A stretch of 15,321 nt of DNA from Prevotellaceae bacterium UBA5903. GTDB taxonomy: Bacteria > Bacteroidota > Bacteroidia > Bacteroidales > Bacteroidaceae. Within the stretch, counting starts at the first letter, position 1; each line of letters opens with the position of its first letter. Made by a program: the position numbers and the translations under genes. The notes beneath the pieces are model-generated. The model searched no databases. It saw only the letters and a list, made by a program, of their open reading frames with translations, and was not told the DNA's origin. The DNA lies in contig DJEH01000069.1 in NCBI GenBank assembly GCA_002431845.1, forward strand, positions 1 to 15,321, written 5' to 3'. Of the stretch, positions 7,264 to 14,332 are shown piece after piece.

Positions 7264-7435
7264 CATTGCGCATTACACCTTAGTAGAACACGTATGTAGA
7301 GAGCATAACAAGCTCATTTTCAGCCTCTTACAGCATCTTTATAAGTTTTTCTGCATAAAGAACCATCAGCGCCCAAATTGGATTGTATCATGTTAAGAAG
7401 CACAGAGTCTACTGTTTTAAGAGTTTGAAAACGAT
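7264..7435. other. Gene-less stretch between two hairpins
   Basis: No credible protein gene is seen on either strand of this 172-bp segment, which lies between the 32-bp palindrome and the terminator of the XRE gene. The flanking stretch 7081-7231, upstream of the ruvB promoter, is also empty apart from AT-rich runs. A 23-codon minus-strand frame (7391-7320) is too short to support. A small RNA is possible, but no promoter matching TTTG-19-TAnnTTTG was found inside. Confidence 0.5.
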
Positions 7436-7479
7436 TAAAGGCAACCCCCACTCTTTTCATTGAGTGCAAGTTGCCTTTA
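7436..7479 (-). terminator. Terminator hairpin after the XRE regulator gene
   Basis: Outer arms TAAAGGCAAC (7436-7445) and GTTGCCTTTA (7470-7479) pair perfectly over 10 bp. An inner 5-bp stem is formed by CACTC (7449-7453) and GAGTG (7462-7466). In the minus direction the stem's 3' arm ends in CCTTTA and is followed by ATCGTTTTC, a moderately U-rich tail. It lies 53 bp past the stop codon of the XRE gene. Confidence 0.7.
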
Positions 7480-7532
7480 TGGGTCTTTAGTTTTTTGTCA
7501 AACTCTATAGTTCTGGCACATTATTACCTTCA

Positions 7533-7775
7533 CTATTTTTTGATAATAGGTTCTTGTATGCCTTCTTCTTTGCGCAATGCATCAGAGAGGAGAGAGAAAA
7601 AGTCGTAGTGAAGAACTGTTGAAATGCGAGCCAACATTTGTGTATCAATGTGCGATTTTTCAAAAATCTTGTACACGTTTGTACGGCTACAAGTGAGCTG
7701 ACGAGCAAGCCACACCACAGAGTGACCATTTTCGTCTAAACGTTGTCTCACCAATTTACCAATGTGAATTTCCAT
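7533..7775 (-). CDS. Small XRE-type helix-turn-helix DNA-binding protein
   Basis: The product is only 80 residues and is essentially one Cro/C1-type helix-turn-helix domain. Helix 1 starts at IGKLVRQRLDENG. The DNA-binding unit is SVVWLARQLTCSRTNVYKIFEK (about residues 19-40), followed by the SHIDTQMLARISTVL helices that complete the five-helix fold. A short charged tail (ALRKEEGIQEPIIKK) follows. Small stand-alone regulators of this type are common in Bacteroidales and their targets are mostly unknown. There is no adjacent toxin gene, integrase or phage gene. It is divergent from the SpmA-SpmB fusion gene across 322 bp and might act on that region or on itself; this is inference. Confidence 0.8.
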   Translation of the reverse strand: MEIHIGKLVRQRLDENGHSVVWLARQLTCSRTNVYKIFEKSHIDTQMLARISTVLHYDFFSLLSDALRKEEGIQEPIIKK

Positions 7776-7819
7776 AAGTTTTTTCGTTTTTTGTTACTGT
7801 GTTTATACTTTGTTATATG

Positions 7820-7850
7820 CAAAATAACAATTTTAACTTTATAATACAAT
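7820..7850 (-). promoter_or_regulatory. Candidate promoter of the XRE regulator gene
   Basis: On the minus strand, ATTG at 7850-7847 is separated by 19 bp from TTATTTTG at 7827-7820. Each element has one mismatch to the Bacteroidetes TTTG / TAnnTTTG consensus, but the spacing is exact. Transcription would begin near 7816, about 40 nt before the ATG at 7775. Confidence 0.4.
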
Positions 7851-8042
7851 GAATATTATGTACCTAATAAGAGTACAACATACTTATTTCACCTAATTCA
7901 TACACATTTGCATATAAAATAAACACATTTTAACCAATTATTTACATTTTTACAATCCATCTATGCACTTCTGAAAATGCTAAGAGCAGGTGTCAAGCAC
8001 ATACGAACGCGGTATGCCAACTGCATTTAAATGGTGTTTTAC

Positions 8043-8073
8043 TTTGTAGTTCTCATAGCTTACACTACTTTTG
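8043..8073 (+). promoter_or_regulatory. Consensus Bacteroidetes promoter of the spm-flippase-M16 unit
   Basis: TTTG at 8043-8046, a 19-bp spacer and TACTTTTG at 8066-8073 match both elements and the spacing of the Bacteroidetes primary sigma factor promoter exactly. The predicted start near 8077 gives a leader of about 20 nt before the ATG at 8098. Confidence 0.75.
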
Positions 8074-8097
8074 CCTTAATTTTTTAAACTACTCTAC

Positions 8098-9330
8098 ATG
8101 GTACTCAATTACATTTGGATAGCTTTTTTTGCCATTGCTTTTGTTATAGCCCTTGTCAAACTGTTGGTGTGGGGCGATGTGAGCGTATTCCCCTCAATCA
8201 TGAACTCTACATTCGATTCGTCAAAAACTGCCTTCGAGATTTCGCTCGGACTTACTGGCGTATTATCGTTGTGGCTGGGCGTGATGAAGATTGGCGAAAA
8301 GGGCGGAGTAATCAATGCTATGGCAAAAATTTTGAGTCCTGTGTTTGAGAGGCTATTTCCCGAATTGCCCAAAGGTAGTCCCGTTTATGGCAACATCTTT
8401 ATGAACATTGCAGCCAACATGTTGGGGCTTGACAATGCAGCCACCCCACTCGGACTTAAAGCGATGGAGGGATTGCAAGCGCTGAACAAAAAAAAGGATA
8501 CGGCGTCGAATGCCATGATTATGTTTCTTGTTCTCAACACTTCAGGGCTCACGCTCATACCCGTGAGCATCATGGTGTACAGAGCACAAATGGGGGCGGC
8601 ACAACCCACCGACATTTTTATCCCCATATTGCTTGCCACGTTTTTCTCAACGCTTGCGGGCATTATTATCACCAGCCTCTACCAACGCATCAATCTGCTA
8701 CAACCCGTTTTGCTTGCCACATTGGGCGGCTTGTCGCTAATGGTGGCAGCCATTATTTGGGGCTTTAGCAGGCTCGATAGCCAAATGATGAACCTTGTGG
8801 GCACCACCACAGCCAACGTGTTGCTGTTTGTAATTATAATTTGTTTTATTGCTGCTGGCGTGCGCAAAAAGATTAATGTGTACGAGGCCTTTATTGAAGG
8901 AGCCAAGGAGGGGTTTCAAACAGCTGTACGCATCATCCCTTACTTGGTTGCGGTGCTGGTGGCCATAGGTGTGTTTAGAGCGTCTGGCGCCATGGATTGG
9001 CTCATTAGCGGTGTTGCGTGGTTGGTAAAACAAGGAGGCTTTAATGCCGACTGGGTGGGCGCTCTGCCTACAGCTTTGATGAAGCCGCTATCAGGCAGCG
9101 GTGCTCGTGGCATGATGGTTGATGCCATGCAAACTTATGGTGCCGACTCGTTTGTGGGGCGCCTTAGCTGCATATTCCAAGGCTCAACCGACACCACCTT
9201 CTACATACTTGCCGTTTACTTTGGTTCGGTAGGTATTAGCAAAACGCGTCATGCCGTGGCATGCGGTTTGTTGGCCGACCTTGCAGGGGTTGTGGCTGCT
9301 GTGGCCATTGCTTATTTATTTTTTAGCTAA
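8098..9330 (+). CDS. SpmA-SpmB fusion membrane protein (nucleoside-recognition/Gate domains)
   Basis: The 410-residue polytopic inner-membrane protein joins two families that are separate genes in Bacillus. The N-terminal half (about 1-205) is SpmA-like, with a transmembrane helix at residues 3-25, the Gate-domain stretch FEISLGLTGVLSLWLGVMKI, and the hallmark ANMLGLDNAATPLGLKAM. The C-terminal half (about 235-410) is SpmB-like, with KEGFQTAVRIIPYLVAVLVA, PLSGSGARGMMVDAM and FQGSTDTTFYILAVYFG. In Bacillus these proteins affect spore-core dehydration; the Gate domain is thought to move or sense a small molecule. The presumed host does not sporulate, so a housekeeping transport role is likelier, with unknown substrate. 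A strong promoter precedes it, and a flippase gene follows after 56 bp on the same strand. Fused forms are, to my knowledge, common in Bacteroidetes. Confidence 0.88.
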   Translation: MVLNYIWIAFFAIAFVIALVKLLVWGDVSVFPSIMNSTFDSSKTAFEISLGLTGVLSLWLGVMKIGEKGGVINAMAKILSPVFERLFPELPKGSPVYGNIFMNIAANMLGLDNAATPLGLKAMEGLQALNKKKDTASNAMIMFLVLNTSGLTLIPVSIMVYRAQMGAAQPTDIFIPILLATFFSTLAGIIITSLYQRINLLQPVLLATLGGLSLMVAAIIWGFSRLDSQMMNLVGTTTANVLLFVIIICFIAAGVRKKINVYEAFIEGAKEGFQTAVRIIPYLVAVLVAIGVFRASGAMDWLISGVAWLVKQGGFNADWVGALPTALMKPLSGSGARGMMVDAMQTYGADSFVGRLSCIFQGSTDTTFYILAVYFGSVGISKTRHAVACGLLADLAGVVAAVAIAYLFFS

Positions 9331-9386
9331 TGCAATATTTCGTTTTCAAACATAAAGATTTCTCTACTATTTGACTATACTTTATT

Positions 9387-10892
9387 ATGGCGAACAATTC
9401 TACACAAACTACTGAGAAAAAGCCTAAGACGGGCGAGATGAAATCGCTTGCCAAAGATACAGCCATCTATGGTTTATCGAGCATTATAGGGCGTTTTTTA
9501 AACTACTTGTTAGTGCCTCTTTACACCGCCCAAATAAGCGCTGCAAGTGGTGGATATGGTGTGATAACCAATCTATATGCCTACACCGCCCTACTATTAG
9601 TAATACTTACTTACGGCATGGAAACCACCTTTTTCCGCTTTGTAAATAAGCAAGGCGAGGATGCCGAAAAGGTTTACCCAACGGTGTTGGCTATGGTGGG
9701 TAGCACCTCATTAGTGTTCATCCTATTGGTATTTGCCTTTATCAAACCGCTCAGCGCAGCTATGGGCTATGCCGACCATCCATCGTATGTGTGGACCATG
9801 TTTGTTACGGTGGCTATTGATGCCTTTCAGTGCATACCTTTTGCCTACCTACGCTATCGACGCAAACCTATCAAGTTTGCATCGCTCAAACTGCTCTTTA
9901 TAGTACTCAACATTGCACTCAACGTGGTGTACTACGTAGTGCTCAATGGTCATGAGGTGGGCTATGCTTTCTACATCAATTTGGTTTGCACCGCTTCTAT
10001 CACCTTCTGCTTCTACAAAGAGTTGAAAGAAGGCGTAAAGGGTAAGATTGTTAAATGGAGCGAAATGAAGCACTTGGCAGGCAAAATGCTTAGCTATAGT
10101 TGGCCCATCTTAGTGCTTGGCATTGCCGGCATTCTAAACCAAACTGCCGATAAAATATTGTTTCCCTATATATACAAAGGCTCCGACTCGCACGCCCAAT
10201 TGGGCATCTATGGTGCAGCATCTAAAATTGCTATGATAATGGCTATGATTACGCAGGCCTTTCGCTATGCCTACGAACCTTTTGTGTTTGGCAAGGCTAA
10301 AGACAAGGACAATCGCAACACTTATGCCGAAGCCATGAAGTACTTTTTAATATTCACGCTCTTGGCATTTCTCGTAGTAATGGGCTATATCGACGTGTTG
10401 CGCCACATCATCGGACGCGACTATTGGGAGGGCTTGCGCGTGGTTCCTATCGTTATGGCTGCCGAGATATTGATGGGCGTTTACTTTAACCTTTCTTTTT
10501 GGTACAAACTTATTGACCGTACCATTTGGGGAGCATGGTTCTCAGGCATAGGTTGTGCTGTGCTCATCATCGTAAACGTGGTGTTTGTGCCGCAATATGG
10601 CTATATGGCTTGTGCATGGGCTGGTTTTGCGGGTTATGGCACCGCCATGTTACTAAGCTACTTTGTGGGACAACATTACTATCCCATTGCTTATCCACTC
10701 AAAAGCATCGGGGTATATGTGCTCATTACCATCCTATTTTTTGCCGTGATGCAGTTTAGCGAGACCTATGTTGCACAAATGTGGTTGCGCTTGCTTATCA
10801 ACACGGGCTGCATCGCATTGTTCGTTGCTCACACCATCCACTACGACTTTCCACTAAAGAACCTTCCTGTTGTGGGTAAGTACTTTAAGTAA
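9387..10892 (+). CDS. Polysaccharide/oligosaccharide flippase, Wzx/MATE-like
   Basis: The 501-residue integral membrane protein belongs to the polysaccharide biosynthesis family of the MOP exporter superfamily, whose members flip lipid-linked oligosaccharides across the inner membrane. After a polar N-terminus (about 22 residues) comes the typical DTAIYGLSSIIGRFLNYLLVPLY start of the first helices, and about 12-14 hydrophobic segments follow. Conserved features include YGMETTFFRFVNK in the second or third helix region, QTADKILFPYIY, and IYGAASKIAMIMAMITQAFRYAYEP in the middle. There are no glycosyltransferase genes next to it, so its substrate (lipopolysaccharide, capsule or other glycan) cannot be told. 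It sits in the rightward unit between the SpmA-SpmB gene and the M16 peptidase gene with gaps of 56 and 43 bp, and no promoter of its own is clear. Confidence 0.87.
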   Translation: MANNSTQTTEKKPKTGEMKSLAKDTAIYGLSSIIGRFLNYLLVPLYTAQISAASGGYGVITNLYAYTALLLVILTYGMETTFFRFVNKQGEDAEKVYPTVLAMVGSTSLVFILLVFAFIKPLSAAMGYADHPSYVWTMFVTVAIDAFQCIPFAYLRYRRKPIKFASLKLLFIVLNIALNVVYYVVLNGHEVGYAFYINLVCTASITFCFYKELKEGVKGKIVKWSEMKHLAGKMLSYSWPILVLGIAGILNQTADKILFPYIYKGSDSHAQLGIYGAASKIAMIMAMITQAFRYAYEPFVFGKAKDKDNRNTYAEAMKYFLIFTLLAFLVVMGYIDVLRHIIGRDYWEGLRVVPIVMAAEILMGVYFNLSFWYKLIDRTIWGAWFSGIGCAVLIIVNVVFVPQYGYMACAWAGFAGYGTAMLLSYFVGQHYYPIAYPLKSIGVYVLITILFFAVMQFSETYVAQMWLRLLINTGCIALFVAHTIHYDFPLKNLPVVGKYFK

Positions 10893-10935
10893 ACAAGTAG
10901 GCTCTACTATTGATTTGCATTGACCTCAGTACAAC

Positions 10936-12189
10936 ATGAAAGAAAACAATATCCTTACGAATTGGAACGAAACAACCTTATCCTGCGGACTAAGGGTGGT
11001 TTACGAACATAGGGCCTCAACTGTGCTCTATTGCGGCTACGTGGTGTGTGCTGGCACCCGTCACGAAGAACCTGCCGACTCGGGCATGGCACACTTTATT
11101 GAGCACATGACCTTTAAGGGTACTGAAAGGCGAAAGGCATGCCACATCACTAACGGACTTGAACGCGTGGGGGGCGACCTAAACGCATACACCACCAAAC
11201 AAGAAACGGTGTATTATGCCACTATTTTAAAAGAGGACTTTAAACGTGCTGCCGACTTACTCACCGACATCGTATTTCATAGTCAGTTTCCACAAAACGA
11301 AATTGATAAAGAAGTAGAGGTGATATGCGACGAGATTGATAGCTATAAAGACTCGCCCTCGGAACTCATCTTTGATGAATTTGAAAGCATGATGTACGAG
11401 GGGCAACCTTTGGGACGCGACATCTTGGGCAACGCTACCCGACTGCACACGTACACAACGAAGGATGCGCTACGATTTACAAAACGCTACTATCAACCTA
11501 AGAATGCGGTGTTCTATGTATATGGCGATATTGACTTTAGCAAGGTGGTTAAGACGCTCGAACGCTTGCTTCCCGCTGGTGACTTCGATGCAAATTGCCT
11601 TCTTCAGCAGCCCTCTACGACTCCACATCCTTGCAACCATGCCAACGAAAGAGTGGTAGACAAACACACACACCAAGCTCACGTATTGATAGGCGGGCCA
11701 ACCTTTGCTGGCACTGACCCACGTATGCATGCCCTTATATTACTCAACAATATGTTGGGCGGACCAGGCATGAACTCAAGGTTGAACCTTGCTATGCGCG
11801 AACACGCCGGACTTGTATATAGCGTAGATTCTTACCTTAACACTTATCCCGACACAGGCTTTTGGAATGTGTATTTTGGTTGCGACAATCACGACGTAAA
11901 ACGCTGTCGGAAGGTGCTTGAACGCGAACTATCAAAGTTTGCCAACAAGCCTCTATCTGCTACACAACTACTTAATGCCAAAAAACAATTGTGTGGGCAG
12001 ATTGGCATATCTACCGATGCTTCTGAGGGATATGCACTTGCCTTGGGCAAGACCTTTGCGCACTACAACCGCCACCGAAGTGTGGAAAGCATCATCAAAA
12101 AAATTAATCAAGTGAGCAGCGACGACGTGTTACAAGTGGCAAGAGAGGTGTATAATCCCGACAAACTTACCACCTTGATTTATTTATAA
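10936..12189 (+). CDS. M16 family zinc metallopeptidase
   Basis: This is a 417-residue peptidase of the pitrilysin/processing-peptidase family. The inverted zinc motif HFIEH is at residues 53-57, where both histidines bind zinc and E56 is the catalytic base. The third ligand is probably E133 in EVICDEIDSYKDSP, at the usual distance. The C-terminal half carries LGGPGMNSRLNLAMREHAGLVYSV, whose arginine (R288) and tyrosine (Y295) correspond to the substrate-positioning pair of the family. One active half and one C-terminal half make the normal 40-50 kDa length. There is no signal peptide, so it is probably cytosolic; candidate substrates are small peptides or presequence-like fragments. It is the last gene of the rightward unit, ending before hairpins shared with the convergent zinc-transport operon. 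Confidence 0.93.
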   Translation: MKENNILTNWNETTLSCGLRVVYEHRASTVLYCGYVVCAGTRHEEPADSGMAHFIEHMTFKGTERRKACHITNGLERVGGDLNAYTTKQETVYYATILKEDFKRAADLLTDIVFHSQFPQNEIDKEVEVICDEIDSYKDSPSELIFDEFESMMYEGQPLGRDILGNATRLHTYTTKDALRFTKRYYQPKNAVFYVYGDIDFSKVVKTLERLLPAGDFDANCLLQQPSTTPHPCNHANERVVDKHTHQAHVLIGGPTFAGTDPRMHALILLNNMLGGPGMNSRLNLAMREHAGLVYSVDSYLNTYPDTGFWNVYFGCDNHDVKRCRKVLERELSKFANKPLSATQLLNAKKQLCGQIGISTDASEGYALALGKTFAHYNRHRSVESIIKKINQVSSDDVLQVAREVYNPDKLTTLIYL

Positions 12190-12212
12190 CTGCACAAAAG
12201 GTGCTATTTGCA

Positions 12213-12237
12213 ATGCTTTGTGTATCCGCACAAGCAT
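12213..12237. repeat. Small inverted repeat after the M16 gene
   Basis: ATGCTTTGTG (12213-12222) and CACAAGCAT (12229-12237) form a stem of 9 bp with one bulged T and a 6-nt loop. It lies just ahead of the larger hairpin at 12245-12290. No U-tract follows in either direction. It may add to termination of the M16 transcript. Confidence 0.4.
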
Positions 12238-12244
12238 AAAAAGA

Positions 12245-12290
12245 GAAGGCTTTTTACAGAGGCTATGACGCCTATCTGTAAGAAGCCTTC
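12245..12290. terminator. Convergent terminator between the M16 gene and znuC
   Basis: The arms beginning GAAGGCTT on the left and ending AAGCCTTC on the right pair over about 15 bp with one mismatch (left TTTTTACAGA opposite TCTGTAAGAA). A smaller GGC/GCC pairing lies in the loop. In the minus direction the stem is followed by TCTTTTTATG, a good U-tract, so it serves the znuA-znuC operon best. It lies 56 bp after the M16 stop and can also act on that transcript. Confidence 0.75.
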
Positions 12291-12325
12291 TTGCATGATT
12301 ATAAACCGAAACCAATTAGCACCAT

Positions 12326-12982
12326 TTACCATTCGGCACGCTCAACAACCTTTCTATCCTCTACATGCCATATTCTGCGATTGGCTATGTGAGGAAATTG
12401 GTGCTCATCGTGACTAACCACTACAATTGCGCAATGCTGATTATATTGTTGCAATATCTTGTAAAGCTCTGCACGCGATGCCTCATCAAGATGTGTTTCG
12501 GGTTCATCAAGCAACAACAATTCGGGTTTCGACACAAAGGCTCGCGCCAAAAGGGTGCGTTGCCATTGTCCGCCACTAAGGTCGGATATGGGACGATGGG
12601 CAAGGCTTTCAAGATGAAAGAGTCTGAGAGCATCTTCCACTTGCTGTTTATGCGTTGCATTAAAACGTTGCCAAAGCCTTTTGCGACATTCCATGCCCGA
12701 TAGCACTATGTCCGACACGGTGGTTGGAAACTGACGATCAATGTGCCTGTACTGTGGCAAATAGCCCATTACCACATGCGAAGGACGCTCAATACTGCCA
12801 CAAGTGGGCTGCAACAGTCCTGCAATGAGGCGCAACAAAGTGGTTTTTCCTCCGCCATTAGGACCCGTCAGCACAATGAAATCATGGTTGCTAATAGTTT
12901 CGTTAATATGGCAGAGCACATGCCTTTCGCCATAACTTAAGCACACATTGTTTATTTTCAATATGCTTGTATCTGCACTCAT
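12326..12982 (-). CDS. znuC: Zinc/metal ABC transporter ATP-binding protein (ZnuC-like)
   Basis: This is the cytosolic ATPase subunit of a metal-uptake ABC importer. The 218-residue product has all nucleotide-binding motifs: Walker A GPNGGGKTT (40-48), Q-loop glutamine in YLPQ (Q77), signature LSGGQ (135-139), Walker B LLLLDEP (155-161) and H-loop histidine in VVSHD (H191). The YLPQYRHIDRQFPTTVSDIV stretch is characteristic of the zinc/manganese (ZnuC/MntB-type) group. Its ATG overlaps the znuA stop codon in an ATGA tetranucleotide, implying translational coupling. It is the last gene of the operon, and a terminator rather than a permease gene follows. Assignment to zinc comes mainly from the coupled ZnuA-like protein. 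Confidence 0.9.
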   Translation of the reverse strand: MSADTSILKINNVCLSYGERHVLCHINETISNHDFIVLTGPNGGGKTTLLRLIAGLLQPTCGSIERPSHVVMGYLPQYRHIDRQFPTTVSDIVLSGMECRKRLWQRFNATHKQQVEDALRLFHLESLAHRPISDLSGGQWQRTLLARAFVSKPELLLLDEPETHLDEASRAELYKILQQYNQHCAIVVVSHDEHQFPHIANRRIWHVEDRKVVERAEW

Positions 12983-13836
12983 TGTTTCAGAATTTTTGCA
13001 ATGGTTAGCAACTGTTTCTCTATGTCGTAGTCGAGGGGATTAATGGTATACGTCTCTGCATTAATCTCAGTGGCAATGCGCTGTGCAGCTCTGCCATTAT
13101 GCTCTTTTGAGATGAATACGGCATTAACATGGTCGGCTTTACACAGATTGATGAGTTGCTGAAAATATGCGGCCGAGGGGTCTTTGCCATCAAACTCAAC
13201 AGATAGTTGGTTAAGCCCATATTGCTTGGCAAAGTAGCCTAAAGCAGGGTGATAAATGAGGAACGAGCGCGTGCGTAGCGACTGTAAAATGACGCGAAGT
13301 GATTGGTCGAGCTTATCCATTCGCTTTTCAAACATGCTCAAGCGTTCTTCGTAATAAACAGAGTCGGATGGATGCGTAAAACACATGTAGTGGCACACGT
13401 TCTGCGCCATCGTTTTGAGGTTTTGTGGCGACATCCATATATGTGGATCAATGCTCTCTGCTTCATCACCATGCTTATGGTTGTGGTCGGTTATAGTGGC
13501 TACATGTTCTCCCAAATTCACGATTGATAAATGCGGAATAGACGATGCCAATTGGGGAATTTTTTGTTGTTCAAAATTAATTGTACCAGCACAAAACAAT
13601 ATTTCGCTATTGCTCAACTCTACCATTTGTCGTGGAGTTGGGTCGTAAGTTTCGGGGCTTACACCTTGTGGCATAAGCGTTTTAACTTGGTATTTATCGC
13701 CTACTATTGCCTCGACCACAAAACGCAACGGCTCTATGCTAACAGTTAGCATAGGCCTTTTATCGTGCTTAGGACCGCTGCATGAGTAGCATGTAAAAAC
13801 TGCAAGTAGGAGTATGAATAATTTTTTCATTGTCAT
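12979..13836 (-). CDS. znuA: Zinc ABC transporter substrate-binding lipoprotein (ZnuA-like)
   Basis: This is a 285-residue metal-binding protein of the cluster A-1 (TroA/ZnuA) type, anchored as a lipoprotein. A hydrophobic signal ends in CYSCS, and C19 is the probable lipidated cysteine. The first metal-ligand region is QGVSPETYDPTPRQ, where E62 stands in the place usually held by histidine. The other ligands are probably H132 in DPHIWMSP, H196 in YHPALGYFA and D269 in NPLDYD. A short histidine-rich loop, DHNHKHGDE (about 117-125), is typical of zinc-specific members. The ATG at 13836 gives MTMKKLF; the ATG at 13830 (MKKLF) is equally possible. It starts 7 bp after the YqaA gene stop and overlaps znuC by 4 nt. 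No Zur site can be assigned. Confidence 0.9.
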   Translation of the reverse strand: MTMKKLFILLLAVFTCYSCSGPKHDKRPMLTVSIEPLRFVVEAIVGDKYQVKTLMPQGVSPETYDPTPRQMVELSNSEILFCAGTINFEQQKIPQLASSIPHLSIVNLGEHVATITDHNHKHGDEAESIDPHIWMSPQNLKTMAQNVCHYMCFTHPSDSVYYEERLSMFEKRMDKLDQSLRVILQSLRTRSFLIYHPALGYFAKQYGLNQLSVEFDGKDPSAAYFQQLINLCKADHVNAVFISKEHNGRAAQRIATEINAETYTINPLDYDIEKQLLTIAKILKQ

Positions 13837-13843
13837 TGTGTTA

Positions 13844-14293
13844 TTATGCTAAGTTGTAGGCCTTTAGCAAAAGCCAATAGCGAATATATTTGCCAATTGC
13901 CACATTTATCATGGCATACATAAACTTTACTCGAAGAAAGCCCATTGCCACCGTGATAACGCTACCCAAGAGTGGAAGCCACGCCAACAAACCTGCCCAT
14001 ACACCATAGCGTCGTACCCAACGCTTGCCCTTTTCGAGTTTTTGTGGTGGCACTTTAGTCCATCGTTCTATCCATTCTTCACGACCAAGCGAACCCACAC
14101 CATAGTTAAACACGGAGCCGAGAACATTGCCTGCAGTGCCCCATAGCAACAGTTCGTTTGGATTGGCACCTGCCACTAACAAGGCAACCATTACTGCCTC
14201 GGAACTAAAAGGGACGAAACTACCTGCTAAAAAAGCTGCAAGAAACATGCCAAGGCCTCCATGAGCTGCTAAGAATGTTACAACTATGTCCAC
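13844..14293 (-). CDS. YqaA/DedA-family (VTT domain) membrane protein
   Basis: This small (149-residue) inner-membrane protein has the SNARE-associated/VTT domain shared with the YqaA and DedA groups. It shows the re-entrant segment AAFLAGSFVPFSSEAVMVALL (about 18-38), then GNVLGSVFNYGVGSLGRE (about 55-72) with the conserved G-x-x-x-G-x-x-x-N-Y pattern, and a long amphipathic KLEKGKRWVRRYG before GLLAWLPLLGSVITVAMGFLRV. DedA relatives have been linked to lipid scrambling and envelope integrity; the role of the YqaA branch is less clear. The start codon is GTG at 14293; N-terminal alignment to relatives supports it over the internal ATG at codon 16. It lies 39 bp after the upstream membrane protein gene and 7 bp before znuA, so it is in that operon. 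Confidence 0.85.
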   Translation of the reverse strand: MDIVVTFLAAHGGLGMFLAAFLAGSFVPFSSEAVMVALLVAGANPNELLLWGTAGNVLGSVFNYGVGSLGREEWIERWTKVPPQKLEKGKRWVRRYGVWAGLLAWLPLLGSVITVAMGFLRVKFMYAMINVAIGKYIRYWLLLKAYNLA

Positions 14294-14332
14294 TCAAATT
14301 TATAATTATTAGTTGATAAAATTGCCATCCAC

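Larger units (their letters stand above)
7776..8097. other. Divergent intergenic control region
   Basis: These 322 bp between the leftward XRE gene and the rightward SpmA-SpmB gene contain no gene. A very AT-rich core spans about 7790-7975, with the candidate XRE promoter on its left side and the strong rightward promoter at 8043-8073. A weak interrupted dyad (ATGTAC near 7858 and GTACAACAT near 7873) could be an operator but is not convincing. About 7976-8040 is less AT-rich and unexplained. Confidence 0.55.

Noticed and set aside
7320..7391. A 23-codon minus-strand frame starting MIQSNLGADG in the hairpin-bounded segment.
   Set aside because: It is too short to separate from chance, with no promoter or clear initiation signal. 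It is mentioned only because it ends before the 32-bp palindrome.
7202..7396. A 64-codon plus-strand frame spanning the 32-bp palindrome.
   Set aside because: The composition is random-looking, it runs through a perfect inverted repeat, and no promoter is seen.
7533..7775. The XRE protein as the antitoxin of a toxin-antitoxin pair or a phage repressor.
   Set aside because: No toxin-like gene overlaps or adjoins it, and there are no phage or integrase genes in the window. Stand-alone XRE proteins of this kind are common in Bacteroidales.
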